Below the pieces are notes generated by a model, which made no database searches, was not told the DNA's origin, and worked only from the letters and a program-made list of their open reading frames with translations. A DNA stretch of 64,000 nucleotides from Rhodopseudomonas palustris (lineage in GTDB: Bacteria > Pseudomonadota > Alphaproteobacteria > Rhizobiales > Xanthobacteraceae). The stretch spans positions 3,472,001 through 3,536,000 of the forward strand of contig NZ_CP058907.1 in the NCBI RefSeq assembly GCF_013415845.1, given 5' to 3'. The position numbers and the translations under genes are program-made. Below, one piece after another: positions 35,406 through 44,783 of the stretch (positions are counted from its first letter, which is position 1; every line of letters starts with the position of its first letter).

Positions 35406-35756
35406 ATGAGGAACGGGCTGTATTCGATCCACGTTGATCTGCTCGACGGCCGCTCCGGCAAGGGCAGCGGCGTGGCGCTGTTTCGCGACGGCAAGATCCT
35501 CGGCGGCGACGCCTATCTGTATTATGTCGGCAGCTACGTGGTCTCCGGCGACAGCTTCAAGGGCGAGGTCACCGTCACCCAGCACACCCCGAGCCCGGAC
35601 GCCAATCCGCTGTTCGGCGGCCAGAAGGAGCCGGTCGGGGTTGGCGTCACCGGCACGTCGGACGGCAACGCCGCAGTGATGACCGGCACGGCGCTGGTCG
35701 GCAAATCCAGCCAGCTTTTTCGCGCCACGCTGCGCTGGCTGGCCCCCGCCGACTGA
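35406..35756 (+). CDS. GrlR-like small protein
   Basis: 116 residues from ATG 35406 (GTG at 35403 also open). The pattern RNGLYSIHVDLLDG ... GSGVALFRDGKILGGDAYLY ... GDSFKGEVTVTQHTP ... FGGQKEPVGVGVTGTSDGNA fits the GrlR family. This beta-barrel fold is named after the EPEC type III secretion repressor but is widespread in bacteria without such systems. No secretion genes are near, so a general regulatory or lipid/polysaccharide-sensing role is open. Converges on the sensor kinase gene. Confidence 0.7.
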   Translation: MRNGLYSIHVDLLDGRSGKGSGVALFRDGKILGGDAYLYYVGSYVVSGDSFKGEVTVTQHTPSPDANPLFGGQKEPVGVGVTGTSDGNAAVMTGTALVGKSSQLFRATLRWLAPAD

Positions 35757-35786
35757 CGCACGGCAGCGCCGCCGTCCGCGCCTTCC

Positions 35787-38489
35787 CTACGAGCCCGACG
35801 CCGCTGACAGCTCGGCGCGCTCCTGCGGCGCGGTCCGCGGCAGAGTCATCAGGATGCGCGTGCCGTTGCCGGGCTCGGAATCGAGCTCGAGCCGGCCGCC
35901 GAGCCGGTTGGTGACGATGTTGTAGACGATGTGCAGGCCGAGGCCGGTGCCGCCCTGGTCGCGCCGCGTGGTGAAGAACGGATCGAAGGCGCGGCGGCGG
36001 ACGTCGAGGCTCATGCCGCAGCCGTCGTCGGAATACGCGACCACGACGTGATCGTTGCCGGCCGCGCGCACCTCGATCTCGACCGTGCCGGCGCGCCCGT
36101 TCGGAAACGCGTGCGCCACCGAATTCAGAAACAGGTTGGTCAGCACCTGCCCGTATGGGCCCGGATAGGAATTCATCATCAGGCCGGGCTGGCACTCGAC
36201 GTTCAGCGTCAGATTGTGTTTGCGCAGGCCCGGCCGCAGGCTCATCACCACCTGCTCGGTGAGATCGCCGAGATCGAACAGGCGCTGGTCCGAGTAGTTG
36301 CGGTCGGCCGCGACCTGCTTGAACGACTGGATCAGCTCGGCGGCGCGGTTCAAATTGGCGACGAGCTGTGACGAGGCATCGCGCGTCGTCTCCAGAAACT
36401 CGTTGAGGCGCGAGCGCTTCAGCTCGCCGCGCGCGACCTCGGTGGCAAACACCGCCGCCTTGCGCTCCAGCGCCGAAGCCACCGTCAGGCTGATGCCGAC
36501 CGGGTTGTTGACCTCATGCGCAACGCCGGCGACCAACCGGCCGAGCGCTGCGAGCTTTTCGGCTTCGATCAGCGATTGCTGGGTCTCGCGCAGGTTGCGC
36601 AGCGCCGCCTCGGCCGCATCCTTGGCCTGGCGCATCTCGAGCTCGCCGCGCTTGCGTTCGCCGATATCCAGCGCCACCGTGACGATCCGCTCGATCTCGC
36701 CGTCGGCGTCCTTCAGCGGCATCTTGTTGACCAGCCACTGCCGCGTCGCTCCGGTCGCGTCGCGGTACTCCTCCTCGTAGAAGCCGAGCCCCTCGCCGGT
36801 CGCGAGCACGCGCTTGTCGTTGGCGTCGGTCTTGTGCGAGCCGAACCGCGACATTAGCTCGGCGGTGGTGCGGCCGATCGCGTCGCGCGGATGGATGCCG
36901 AACACGCCCGCCATATAGCGGTTCATCAGCACGTAGCGCAGCTCGGTATCCTTGACGTTGATCACCGCCGGAACGGTGTCGATGACTTGCTGCAGCAGCA
37001 GCCGGCTTGCGGCAACCGCCTGCTCGGCGCGCTTCTGATCGGTGATGTCGCGCACCGCGCCTTCGTAGCGGATCACGTTGCCGGCCTCGTCGCGGACCGC
37101 GCCGGCGCTGTCCGACAGCCACAGCACATCACCGCTACGTTTGCGCGCCTGATACTCGAATTCGCGCACCATGCCGTCGCGCTGCATCAGCTCGCGATAT
37201 TCCTCACGCTTGGCGGGATCGAGGTAGATCGTTGTGGAGACGTCGGCGGTGGCGCGGATCAGTTCGGCCGGGCTGTCGTAGCCCATCATCCGGGCCAGCG
37301 CCGGATTGGCGTTGAGCAGCGCGCCGTCGGGCGTGGTCACATAGATGCCGTCGATCGAGCCTTCGAACAGCTTGCGGTAGCTTTCCTCGGCGAGCCGTTG
37401 TTCGGCGAGCGCCCGCACCGCGGCCTCGCGGGCGTTGTCGGCATCGACCAGCGTGCGGCGGAACACTTCGGCGGCACGGGCGATGTCGCCGATCTCGTTC
37501 TTCACGTCGGTCGCCGGGATCGCGGTGTATTGCTGCCCAGCCGCCAGCGAGCGGATTGCCCGGGTAATCGCCGTCAGCGGTCCGACGGTGCGGCGGACCA
37601 CGAACGCCGCCGCCATCCAGCCGACCAGCACGCCGGCGATGCCGAGCACGATGCTCTGCCACTTGTCTTCGGCGAGCGTGCGGGCGAGATCGCGCGATAG
37701 CACCCGGCCGCGGCGGGCGGCGGCATCACGCAGGAGCTCGGTGACCTTGCCGATCAGCCGGCCTTCGGTGCCGAGCACGTCGCGATCGAGATCGGCGATC
37801 TCCTGCTCCACCGCCGCGGTCGAGGCGATCAGCTCGGCGTAGTCGCGCACCGAACGGGCCGCGGCGGCATCGCCGATCGGCAACGCCCGCATCCGCCGTG
37901 CCGCGTCACTGGCGCCCATCAGATCGCGTGACAGCAGCGCGGCGCCGACCTTGATCTGGGCCGAATGCAGATCGCCGGCGAGCTTGCGATCGGACAGGCC
38001 GGCGATCGTCGCCTCGAAGGCCTCGCGCAGCGCAGGGATCTTCGCCACCAGCTCGCCGCGGCGCTGCATCAGCTCGGTGATGCGCTGAAGGCCGTCGCGA
38101 TAATTGGTCAGACGCTCGGTGACGCCGTCGAGCATCTCCTGCTGATCCGGCGCCAGTTCCAGACGGGTCTTCTTCAGAAGTTCAGTGAGCGCGGACGCGG
38201 CGGCGAACACCTTGCCGGCGGGCTGCGCGGCCGGCTCGGTCACCGCTTGCCGAGCGGCGAAGCGCAGATCGCTCATCCGCCGTTCGATCTCTTCGGCGAG
38301 GTCGCCGACGCTTTGCAGCCGCTGCAACTCGCCGAAGGTGCGGTCGATATGCCGGATCGCCACCACGCTGCCGATAGAGGTGGCGGCGATGATCGTCAGC
38401 AGCAACAGAAAGCTGCCGAACGTCATCTGTCCGATCGAGAGCGTCCGTGTCCTCACGCTCTGGATGAACGATGAAACAGCGTTTGGCAT
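35787..38489 (-). CDS. membrane PAS-PAS sensor histidine kinase
   Basis: 900 residues from ATG 38489; a TTG at 38546 would add 19 residues. TM1 about 22-46, a long periplasmic helical region, TM2 about 283-305, HAMP, PAS1 about 375-490 (YRKLFEGSIDGIYVTTPDGA), PAS2 about 500-620, then a kinase core with H box VAGVAHEVNNPVG (His about 658). The N box is LFLNSVAHAF and the G boxes are YSDDGCGM and GGTGLGLHIVYNIV. Autophosphorylating inner-membrane sensor; no response regulator is adjacent, so it is an orphan kinase. Signal unknown. Confidence 0.9.
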   Translation of the reverse strand: MPNAVSSFIQSVRTRTLSIGQMTFGSFLLLLTIIAATSIGSVVAIRHIDRTFGELQRLQSVGDLAEEIERRMSDLRFAARQAVTEPAAQPAGKVFAAASALTELLKKTRLELAPDQQEMLDGVTERLTNYRDGLQRITELMQRRGELVAKIPALREAFEATIAGLSDRKLAGDLHSAQIKVGAALLSRDLMGASDAARRMRALPIGDAAAARSVRDYAELIASTAAVEQEIADLDRDVLGTEGRLIGKVTELLRDAAARRGRVLSRDLARTLAEDKWQSIVLGIAGVLVGWMAAAFVVRRTVGPLTAITRAIRSLAAGQQYTAIPATDVKNEIGDIARAAEVFRRTLVDADNAREAAVRALAEQRLAEESYRKLFEGSIDGIYVTTPDGALLNANPALARMMGYDSPAELIRATADVSTTIYLDPAKREEYRELMQRDGMVREFEYQARKRSGDVLWLSDSAGAVRDEAGNVIRYEGAVRDITDQKRAEQAVAASRLLLQQVIDTVPAVINVKDTELRYVLMNRYMAGVFGIHPRDAIGRTTAELMSRFGSHKTDANDKRVLATGEGLGFYEEEYRDATGATRQWLVNKMPLKDADGEIERIVTVALDIGERKRGELEMRQAKDAAEAALRNLRETQQSLIEAEKLAALGRLVAGVAHEVNNPVGISLTVASALERKAAVFATEVARGELKRSRLNEFLETTRDASSQLVANLNRAAELIQSFKQVAADRNYSDQRLFDLGDLTEQVVMSLRPGLRKHNLTLNVECQPGLMMNSYPGPYGQVLTNLFLNSVAHAFPNGRAGTVEIEVRAAGNDHVVVAYSDDGCGMSLDVRRRAFDPFFTTRRDQGGTGLGLHIVYNIVTNRLGGRLELDSEPGNGTRILMTLPRTAPQERAELSAASGS

Positions 38490-38675
38490 GCGGACGAGAC
38501 CGGCGCTCCCTGTGCGGGCGTGATCCTCCCACACTTGCACCGCCAACAGTACAGCGTCGGTGCGCCGGCAACAATCGCCGAAGCTGCCCCGACAGAGCTG
38601 GCTGCCGGGGCCTTCAGCTTGTGATGGAAGCGAGCGCCGCCCGGGATGAGCCGGGCGGCGGCAGGTCGTCGGCCG

Positions 38676-40850
38676 CTATTTCTTCGGCCGGATCGCGTCC
38701 GCGGTGCCTTGGATGAAGGCCTGGATCTTGACCACGTCGGCCTCGGTCAGCTTGCCGGTGAAGTCTGGCATCCCCTTGTCGCGGAACGGCCCCTTGAACA
38801 CGATGTCCTTCAGGTGGGCGATCCGGTCGGTGGTGGAGTAGCCGAGGTTCTTGACGTTGCCGCCGCGGTCGACCCCGGGCACGCCGTGGCAGGTGGCACA
38901 GGCCGCGACGTAGATCGCGGTCCCCTCCGCCACGTCTTTCGGATCGTATTCGATGCCGGTGAGCAGGTTGCCCATCTGATACTTGGCGAATTCCGGCATC
39001 TTGGCCTTGCCGCCGACCGCGAAGGTGTACACCGTCCCCGGTGCCTCGGTCTCGGTGGCGCGGGCGCTGATGCCGAACACCCCGCCCCAGCCGACCGCGA
39101 TCGAGACGTACTGCACGCCGTCGACCATATAGGTCGCAGGCGCCGCCACTGCGCCGGTGCCGAGCGGGCTCTCCCACAGCTTCTCGCCGGTCTTGGCATT
39201 GTAGGCGACGAAGCGGCCGTCAGCCGTGCCCTGGAACACGAGGTTGCCGGCGGTGGTCAGCGTGCCGCCATTCCACGGCGAGACGTATTCGGCGCGCCAG
39301 GCTTCCTTCTGCTGCACCGGGTCCCATGCCACGAGGCGCCCGAACGGCAGGTTCTTCGGCGGCACCGCGTTCAGCGTGAAGCCGACGTTCCAGCCGGTGG
39401 TCGAACCGAACTTGAACGGCTCCATCTTGTTCTGGGTCAACGCCTTCTCGCCGGTGAGATTGACCGGCACACCCTGCGCTGGCAGATACACCAGACCGGT
39501 CTGCGGGTTGAACGACATCGGGTGCCAGTTGTGCGCACCATACGGCCCCGGGATCGCGTCGAACGATTTGTCCGCCGACCGCGCTTCGGGCACTTCGATC
39601 GGCCGGCCATTGGCATCGTAGCCAGTCGCCCAATTCACATCGACGAAGTTCTTCGCCGAGATGAACTTCCCGTCGGTGCGGTCGATCACGAAGAAGAAGC
39701 CGTTCTTCGGCGCGTGCAGGATCACCTTGCGCGGCTTGCCGTCGATCGCGATGTCCGCGAGGATCATCGGCTGGGTCGAGGTGTAGTCCCAGTTGTCGCC
39801 GGGTGTCTCCTGATAGTGCCAGACGTATTTGCCGGTGTCGGCATTCAGCGCCACGATCGAGGCCAGATACAGATTGTCGCCGCCCGCCGGGCTGCGCAGA
39901 TGCCGATTCCACGGCGAGCCGTTGCCAGTGCCGACATAGATCAGATTGAGGTCGGGATCGAAGGTGATGGTGTCCCACGCGGTGCCGCCACCGCCATTGA
40001 GCCACCATTTGCCGGCCGGATCCCAGGTCTTGGCGGCCTTCTCCATCGACTCGTCTTCGAACGGCTTGCTCGGATCGCCCGGCACCGTGAACCAGCGCCA
40101 TGCCTGCTTGCCGGTCTCGGCATCATAGGCGGTGACGTAGCCGCGCGCGCCGTATTCGGCGCCGCCGTTGCCGATCACCACCTTGCCGTTGAACACCCGC
40201 GGCGCGCCGGTGATGGTGTAGGAGTGCTCGTGGTCGATCAGCGTGTCGATCTCCCAAGCCTTGCTGCCGGTCGCGGCATCGAGCGCGATCAGCCGGCCGT
40301 CGTAGGCGCCGACGAACACCTTGCCCTTGTACAGCGCGACGCCGCGGTTCACGACGTCGCAGCAGCCGCGATAGCCCTTCGAGTGATCGACTTTGGGATC
40401 GAACGTCCACAGCTTCTTGCCGGTGCGGGTGTCGATCGCGTGCACGACGCTCCATGACGCGGTGACGTACATGATGCCGTCGACCACCACCGGCGTCGCT
40501 TCGACGCCGCGTTCGGAGCCGAGGCTGTAGCTCCACTGCAGGCCGAGCTGCTTGACGTTGTCGGTGTTGATCTGGTCGAGCTTGCTGAACCGGGTCTCGG
40601 CGTAGTCGAGGCCGTAACTCGGCCAATCCTTGGTGGTCTTGGCGTTGGCGACGATCGCGGCGCTATCGACCGCGCCTGTCACCGCGCGGATATGCGCGGC
40701 GGAGCCCTTGGAGTCTTGCGCGGCGGCGACCGCCGGCGACAGCAGCGCAGCCATCAGCGCCGCAGCGCCGAGCCGCCTCGCAACTAATCGTATCGCGGGT
40801 TGTTGGACAGGTCGGATCGCAGTCCGCACCGCGTCAGCAGGCTTCCTCAT
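38676..40850 (-). CDS. PQQ-dependent alcohol dehydrogenase with haem c domain
   Basis: 724 residues from ATG 40850; signal peptide about 1-45. The eight-bladed quinoprotein domain starts near residue 58 (DWPSYGLDYAETRFSKLDQI). The vicinal disulfide Cys163-Cys164 (GYRGCCDVVNRG) over the PQQ and WDYTSTQPM with the active-site Asp are present. A C-terminal cytochrome c domain has CATCH at 651-655. It oxidises alcohols in the periplasm and passes electrons to a c-type carrier. No partner cytochrome or pqq genes lie in the window. Type I/II quinohaemoprotein; exact alcohol unknown. Confidence 0.92.
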   Translation of the reverse strand: MRKPADAVRTAIRPVQQPAIRLVARRLGAAALMAALLSPAVAAAQDSKGSAAHIRAVTGAVDSAAIVANAKTTKDWPSYGLDYAETRFSKLDQINTDNVKQLGLQWSYSLGSERGVEATPVVVDGIMYVTASWSVVHAIDTRTGKKLWTFDPKVDHSKGYRGCCDVVNRGVALYKGKVFVGAYDGRLIALDAATGSKAWEIDTLIDHEHSYTITGAPRVFNGKVVIGNGGAEYGARGYVTAYDAETGKQAWRWFTVPGDPSKPFEDESMEKAAKTWDPAGKWWLNGGGGTAWDTITFDPDLNLIYVGTGNGSPWNRHLRSPAGGDNLYLASIVALNADTGKYVWHYQETPGDNWDYTSTQPMILADIAIDGKPRKVILHAPKNGFFFVIDRTDGKFISAKNFVDVNWATGYDANGRPIEVPEARSADKSFDAIPGPYGAHNWHPMSFNPQTGLVYLPAQGVPVNLTGEKALTQNKMEPFKFGSTTGWNVGFTLNAVPPKNLPFGRLVAWDPVQQKEAWRAEYVSPWNGGTLTTAGNLVFQGTADGRFVAYNAKTGEKLWESPLGTGAVAAPATYMVDGVQYVSIAVGWGGVFGISARATETEAPGTVYTFAVGGKAKMPEFAKYQMGNLLTGIEYDPKDVAEGTAIYVAACATCHGVPGVDRGGNVKNLGYSTTDRIAHLKDIVFKGPFRDKGMPDFTGKLTEADVVKIQAFIQGTADAIRPKK

Positions 40851-40957
40851 GCATTCGCTCCCTACACGGCCTCTTGCCGGGCCGAGCGGAAGTGTTGCGC
40901 GCAGTCGGGAGAGCGTCAACCAGAATGCGGACGAGATGCAGATGCAGTTATTATCTT

Positions 40958-40991
40958 GCAATGCAATGCACCACGCGCTGCATTGCAATGC
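40958..40991. promoter_or_regulatory. palindrome upstream of the PQQ dehydrogenase
   Basis: Two 13-bp arms, GCAATGCAATGCA (40958-40970) and TGCATTGCAATGC (40979-40991), are inverted repeats with one mismatch and an 8-bp spacer. They lie about 108 bp before the start codon. A run of TGCAAT words this regular is unusual here. Candidate operator for an alcohol-responsive regulator; inferred from position. Confidence 0.55.
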
Positions 40992-41003
40992 CGCGACTGC
41001 GAA

Positions 41004-41795
41004 CTACGCGCCTGAGAATTCGAACAGCTCGCCGTCGTAACCGGCTTCGGCCGGAATCCGCAGCAAACGCTTGTCGCCGTCCTTGCTCATGATCGGCAGC
41101 ACGGTCACGATGCTCTGTGCACGTGCGTGATCGAGCGCTGCGGCGACGCTCGGCTGCTGGCTGAGCCGGATCAGATTGCGCGTGGTCGGAAACGGCAGCG
41201 TGAACCGGCCGCTGTCGCCACCGTCCAGCGCCTCGCGCGGCGACAGCCAGATCGAATCGGTGGTCTCCCAGCCGTCGTGCATACCGAGCTGTTCGGGCGG
41301 CGCCTCGGCGAGGAAGAACCAGGTGTCGAACCGCTTCGGCAATTTCTCCGGCGTGATCCAGTGCGCGTAAGGCACCAGCAGATCCAGCGCCAGCACCAAC
41401 TCATTGTCGGCGAGGATCTGCGCAAACGCGATGTTGCCGTCGCACAGCGCCTTGCGATGTGCGGCCTCGATCTCGGCGGCGCGGCTGGCGGCGACCAGCG
41501 CGTCGCCGCCGCGCGGCCGCGCCAGCAAAATGCCGCTTTCCTCGAATGTCTCGCGGATCGCAGCGATCCGGAATTCCAGCGCCGGGCCGACCGAGGCATT
41601 GACGCCGGCATACAGCTCCGGCCGGGCGACGATATCGCGATCGCCGGCATCGACGCTGCCGCCGGGGAACACCAAGGCCCCGGAGGCGAACTCGACCTGA
41701 TAATTCCGGACCATCATGAACACGTCGAAGCCGGCCGCGGCCTGGCGCAGCAGCACGATGGTCGATGCGGGACGCGCGGCAGCTTCAGTGGTCAT
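41004..41795 (-). CDS. NUDIX hydrolase, NUDT19/NUDT7-like
   Basis: 263 residues. The N-terminal part FMMVRNYQVEFASGALVFPG and the Nudix helix IAAIRETFEESGILLA (R-E-x2-E-E-x-G) are those of the NUDT19-like branch, long NUDIX proteins in which several members cleave coenzyme A or acyl-CoA diphosphate bonds. It starts 4 bp after the DHDPS-family stop in an acyl-CoA cluster, which fits a CoA-linked role. Substrate inferred, not shown. Confidence 0.85.
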   Translation of the reverse strand: MTTEAAARPASTIVLLRQAAAGFDVFMMVRNYQVEFASGALVFPGGSVDAGDRDIVARPELYAGVNASVGPALEFRIAAIRETFEESGILLARPRGGDALVAASRAAEIEAAHRKALCDGNIAFAQILADNELVLALDLLVPYAHWITPEKLPKRFDTWFFLAEAPPEQLGMHDGWETTDSIWLSPREALDGGDSGRFTLPFPTTRNLIRLSQQPSVAAALDHARAQSIVTVLPIMSKDGDKRLLRIPAEAGYDGELFEFSGA

Positions 41796-41799
41796 GGTG

Positions 41800-42756
41800 T
41801 TACTCCGCTGCTTTGGTGCGCGGCTCGAAGTCGGCGCGTTTGTCGACCCGCGCCAGCCGCGACAACAGATAATCGACCTCTTCGCGTGCCGTGTCGGTCA
41901 GGCTCGCGCCCGGCTTGCGCTGCGCGCTCGACGACAGCAGCCCACGCTTCTTCAGCACGTATTTTCGGACCGACAGGCCGACGCCCTGCTGATGCTCGTA
42001 GCGGATCAGCGGCAGATGCGCGTCGAACAGATTGTGCGCGAGATCGCGCTGGCCAGCCTTCGACAGCTTGACGACGTCCACCAGCATGTCCGGGAAGCAG
42101 TAGCCGGTCATGGCGCCGTCGGCGCCGCGCTCCATCTCGAAGTCCAGGAACAGCCCGCCATTGCCGCACAGGATCGACAGCGGCCGCAGCGATCCGTCCT
42201 TCTGGAAGCCGCGCAGCGTGGTGATCTTCTCGAGCCCCGGCCAGTCTTCGTGCTTCAGCATCACGCAGGACGCGCTGTCCATCACGATCTGCCGGATCAC
42301 CTTCGGGGTCATCACCACCGACAGGGTCAACGGATAGTCCTGCAGAACCCACGGCACATCGTCGCCGATCGCCTCGGTGGCCTGGCGGAAATAGGTGGTG
42401 ATCTGCTCGTCGGTGCGCAGCGACGGCGGCGGCGCGATCATCACGCCTGCGGCGCCCGCATCCATCGACAGCCGTGCCAACCGGCGCATCGCGGCGAAGC
42501 CCGGCGCCGAGACGCCGACGATCACCTGCATCGACTTGGCGCGCTTGATGAAGCGGGTCGCCACCGCCTCGGCCTCGGCGGCATCGAGCTTCGGCGCCTC
42601 ACCGAGGATGCCGAGCACGGTGACGCCCTCGCAGCCGACCTCCGCGTAGAAATCGGTCAGACGGTCGATCGAGACGTCGTCGATCTTGCCGTCATCGTAG
42701 AACGGGGTCGGCGCGATGGCGAAGGTGCCTGCGGCTTCCGGGGTGAGCTTCATCAA
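41800..42756 (-). CDS. dihydrodipicolinate synthase family aldolase/lyase
   Basis: 318 residues, a TIM barrel of the DapA/NAL superfamily. N-terminal FAIAPTPFYDDGKIDDVSID, the pyruvate/oxyanion loop VTVLGILGEAPKLD, the Tyr in WVLQDYPLTLSV and the Schiff-base Lys in SCVMLKHEDWPGL are visible. The usual GTTGE is changed to GILGE, so it is not a standard DapA. It probably cleaves or condenses a 2-oxo acid. It ends 4 bp before the NUDIX start and follows the SDR gene after 99 bp. Confidence 0.85.
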   Translation of the reverse strand: MMKLTPEAAGTFAIAPTPFYDDGKIDDVSIDRLTDFYAEVGCEGVTVLGILGEAPKLDAAEAEAVATRFIKRAKSMQVIVGVSAPGFAAMRRLARLSMDAGAAGVMIAPPPSLRTDEQITTYFRQATEAIGDDVPWVLQDYPLTLSVVMTPKVIRQIVMDSASCVMLKHEDWPGLEKITTLRGFQKDGSLRPLSILCGNGGLFLDFEMERGADGAMTGYCFPDMLVDVVKLSKAGQRDLAHNLFDAHLPLIRYEHQQGVGLSVRKYVLKKRGLLSSSAQRKPGASLTDTAREEVDYLLSRLARVDKRADFEPRTKAAE

Positions 42757-42855
42757 GTAGGCCTTTCGATGGTTTCACCGGTGCCGGCAGGTCGGGCTGC
42801 CCGGCACCGGCTGTCGCCGCCGGGTGTTCCCTCGGCGGCGCCGCACGGCGCCCGT

Positions 42856-43734
42856 TCAGCGCGGGCGCCCGGCCGCCTTGATAGCCTCTTCCGAAAAGAA
42901 AATCTCGCCGGCGTGGCTCACAATGTCCTCCGCCGACCAACCGTTGTGCGGCGGCTTCCAGCCGTCCATTTCCATGAGCTTCATCTCGCGCACCCCGCGC
43001 GGGCCGGAGACGCCGAGCACCTTGCCGGTCTGATCGCCGGACAGGCTGGAGACCATGTACAGAACGGCCGGGGCGATGCCCTCCGGCGTCAGCGCCGCGC
43101 CCGGATTTTCGCGATAGCGCGGCAGGTCTTCGGTCATCCGGGTCAGCGCGCCGGGCGCCAGCGTCCAGATCCGGATGTTGTATTTGCGGCCCTCGATCGC
43201 CAGCACGTTGGACAGGCCCCAGATGCCGCCCTTCGCCGCGCCGTAATTGCTTTGGCCGAAATTGCCGAGCAGACCGGAGGTCGACGAGGTGTTGACGATG
43301 ACGCCGCCGCCATTGTCCTTCATCCATTTGAACACCGGCTGGGTGACGCAGAACGTGCCCTTGAGGTGCACCTTCATCACCTTGTCCCAGCTCGCCTCCG
43401 AGGCCTTGGCGAAGGTCTGGTCGAGCAGGATGCCGGCGTTGTTGACCAGGATGTCGGCGCGGCCGAAATGCTTGATCGCATCGTCGAACACCGATTGCCC
43501 GCCCGCCATCGTCGAGATGTCGGCGGTGTTGGCGACGGCGCGGCCGCCCGCGGCCTTGATGGAGTCGACCACCTGCTGCGCCATGCCAGCGTCGGAGCCC
43601 GAACCGTCACGCGGTCCGCCGAGATCGTTGACCACCACCGCTGCGCCTTCGCGCGCGAACAGCTTGGCATAGGCCTCACCGAGCCCGCCGCCCGCCCCGG
43701 TGATCAACGCCACCTTGCCATCGAGCAATCCCAT
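42856..43734 (-). CDS. short-chain dehydrogenase (3-hydroxyacyl-CoA type)
   Basis: 292 residues. Cofactor loop LITGAGGGLGEAYAKLFARE, NNAGILLDQTFAK, and catalytic Ser-Tyr-Lys in NTSSTSGLLGNFGQSNYGAA. The sequence resembles the dehydrogenase unit of peroxisomal multifunctional enzyme type 2, which oxidises (R)-3-hydroxyacyl-CoA with NAD+. The C-terminal extension about 230-292 is typical of that group. The neighbour MaoC hydratase would supply the hydroxyacyl-CoA. Confidence 0.9.
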   Translation of the reverse strand: MGLLDGKVALITGAGGGLGEAYAKLFAREGAAVVVNDLGGPRDGSGSDAGMAQQVVDSIKAAGGRAVANTADISTMAGGQSVFDDAIKHFGRADILVNNAGILLDQTFAKASEASWDKVMKVHLKGTFCVTQPVFKWMKDNGGGVIVNTSSTSGLLGNFGQSNYGAAKGGIWGLSNVLAIEGRKYNIRIWTLAPGALTRMTEDLPRYRENPGAALTPEGIAPAVLYMVSSLSGDQTGKVLGVSGPRGVREMKLMEMDGWKPPHNGWSAEDIVSHAGEIFFSEEAIKAAGRPR

Positions 43735-43777
43735 CGCGTCCTCCCGTTGTTACCTGCGCGCTGACCGCGTCTGTTGT

Positions 43778-43851
43778 CGTCATTGCCGGGCTCGACCCGG
43801 CAATCCATCTTGTTTGAAGTGATGGATGCCGGATCAAGTCCGGGCATGACG
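43778..43851. repeat. REP-like palindromic repeat
   Basis: 74 bp with CGTCATTGCCGGGC at one end and its near-complement GGGCATGACG at the other; inner arms CGACCCGGCAATCCATC / GATGGATGCCGG also pair. This is the dispersed intergenic palindrome seen throughout Bradyrhizobium/Rhodopseudomonas genomes. It lies between the SDR and MaoC genes. Confidence 0.8.
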
Positions 43852-43879
43852 CATCATTCGAAATAGCGTCCTTTTCCAC

Positions 43880-44740
43880 TCAGCCCAGCACCGTCCGGCC
43901 GCTCTTGATCACCGTGACGTTGCGCGCCTTCACCCGCGCTTCGAACGAGATCACGTTGCCGTCCTTCCACATGTCCATGGTGACGGTCTCGCCCGGATAC
44001 ACCGGCGAGGAGAACCGCACTGCATGCTGCCTGAAGGCCGAGGCGTCGTAATCGGCATAGGTCTGCAGCACACCGCGGCAGGTCAGGCCGTAGGTGCACA
44101 TGCCGTGCAGGATCGGGCGTGGGAAGCCGGCCTTCTGCGCGAACTCGGGATCGGAATGCAGCGGATTGCGGTCGCCGCAGAGGCGATAGATCAACGCCTG
44201 ATCCGGCCGGGTCGAGATGTCGACGCTGCGATCCGGAGCACGATCCGGCATCTTGTGCGGCTCTGGCTGCTCCAGCGCCGGGCCGCCGAAGCCGCCATCG
44301 CCGCGGGCAAAACGCGACGCCAGCAGCGTCGCCAGCGCCTCACCGGCCTCGTCGCGCAGGATCGTCTGGTGACGGATCACCACGCCCTTATCCTTGCCCT
44401 TGTCGTACACCTCGACGACGCTGGAATCCGCGGTGATGTTCGCCGCCACCGGCATCGGCTTGTGAAAGGTGATGTCGCGCTCGCCGTCGACCACCAGCAG
44501 CCGGTTGAGATTCATCTCACCAGGACCCGCGCCCCACGCCGCGACCGAAGCGAAGGTCGGCACCACCTTCAACGGGCGCTCGGTGTAGGTTGCCTCGTTG
44601 ACGAAGGCGAGCTCGTTCTCGTCCATCGGATCGGCACCCATGCCGATGCCATAGGCGTACAGCATCACATCGCGGTCGGTGTAGCTGTATTGCTGCCCGG
44701 TCGTCTTCAGGGCCATTAGTTCGTCGTAGCGGGCCGACAT
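43880..44740 (-). CDS. MaoC-family (R)-enoyl-CoA hydratase, double hot-dog
   Basis: 286 residues. Two hot-dog domains; the second carries the hydratase-2 motif YRLCGDRNPLHSDPEFA with the catalytic Asp and His, followed by GFPRPILHGMCTYG. The N-terminal domain is the degenerate half that binds the acyl chain (TERPLKVVPTFASVAAWG). This is the layout of eukaryotic MFE-2 hydratase 2 and its bacterial homologues: trans-2-enoyl-CoA to (R)-3-hydroxyacyl-CoA. Paired with the SDR downstream. Confidence 0.93.
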   Translation of the reverse strand: MSARYDELMALKTTGQQYSYTDRDVMLYAYGIGMGADPMDENELAFVNEATYTERPLKVVPTFASVAAWGAGPGEMNLNRLLVVDGERDITFHKPMPVAANITADSSVVEVYDKGKDKGVVIRHQTILRDEAGEALATLLASRFARGDGGFGGPALEQPEPHKMPDRAPDRSVDISTRPDQALIYRLCGDRNPLHSDPEFAQKAGFPRPILHGMCTYGLTCRGVLQTYADYDASAFRQHAVRFSSPVYPGETVTMDMWKDGNVISFEARVKARNVTVIKSGRTVLG

Positions 44741-44783
44741 CGGCTTCTTCCCTTGTTGTTATTGGTGTTGCGCTTGCGACGGC

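Noticed and set aside
38646..40457. 603-codon plus-strand frame opposite the PQQ dehydrogenase
   Set aside because: Antisense shadow with no domain.
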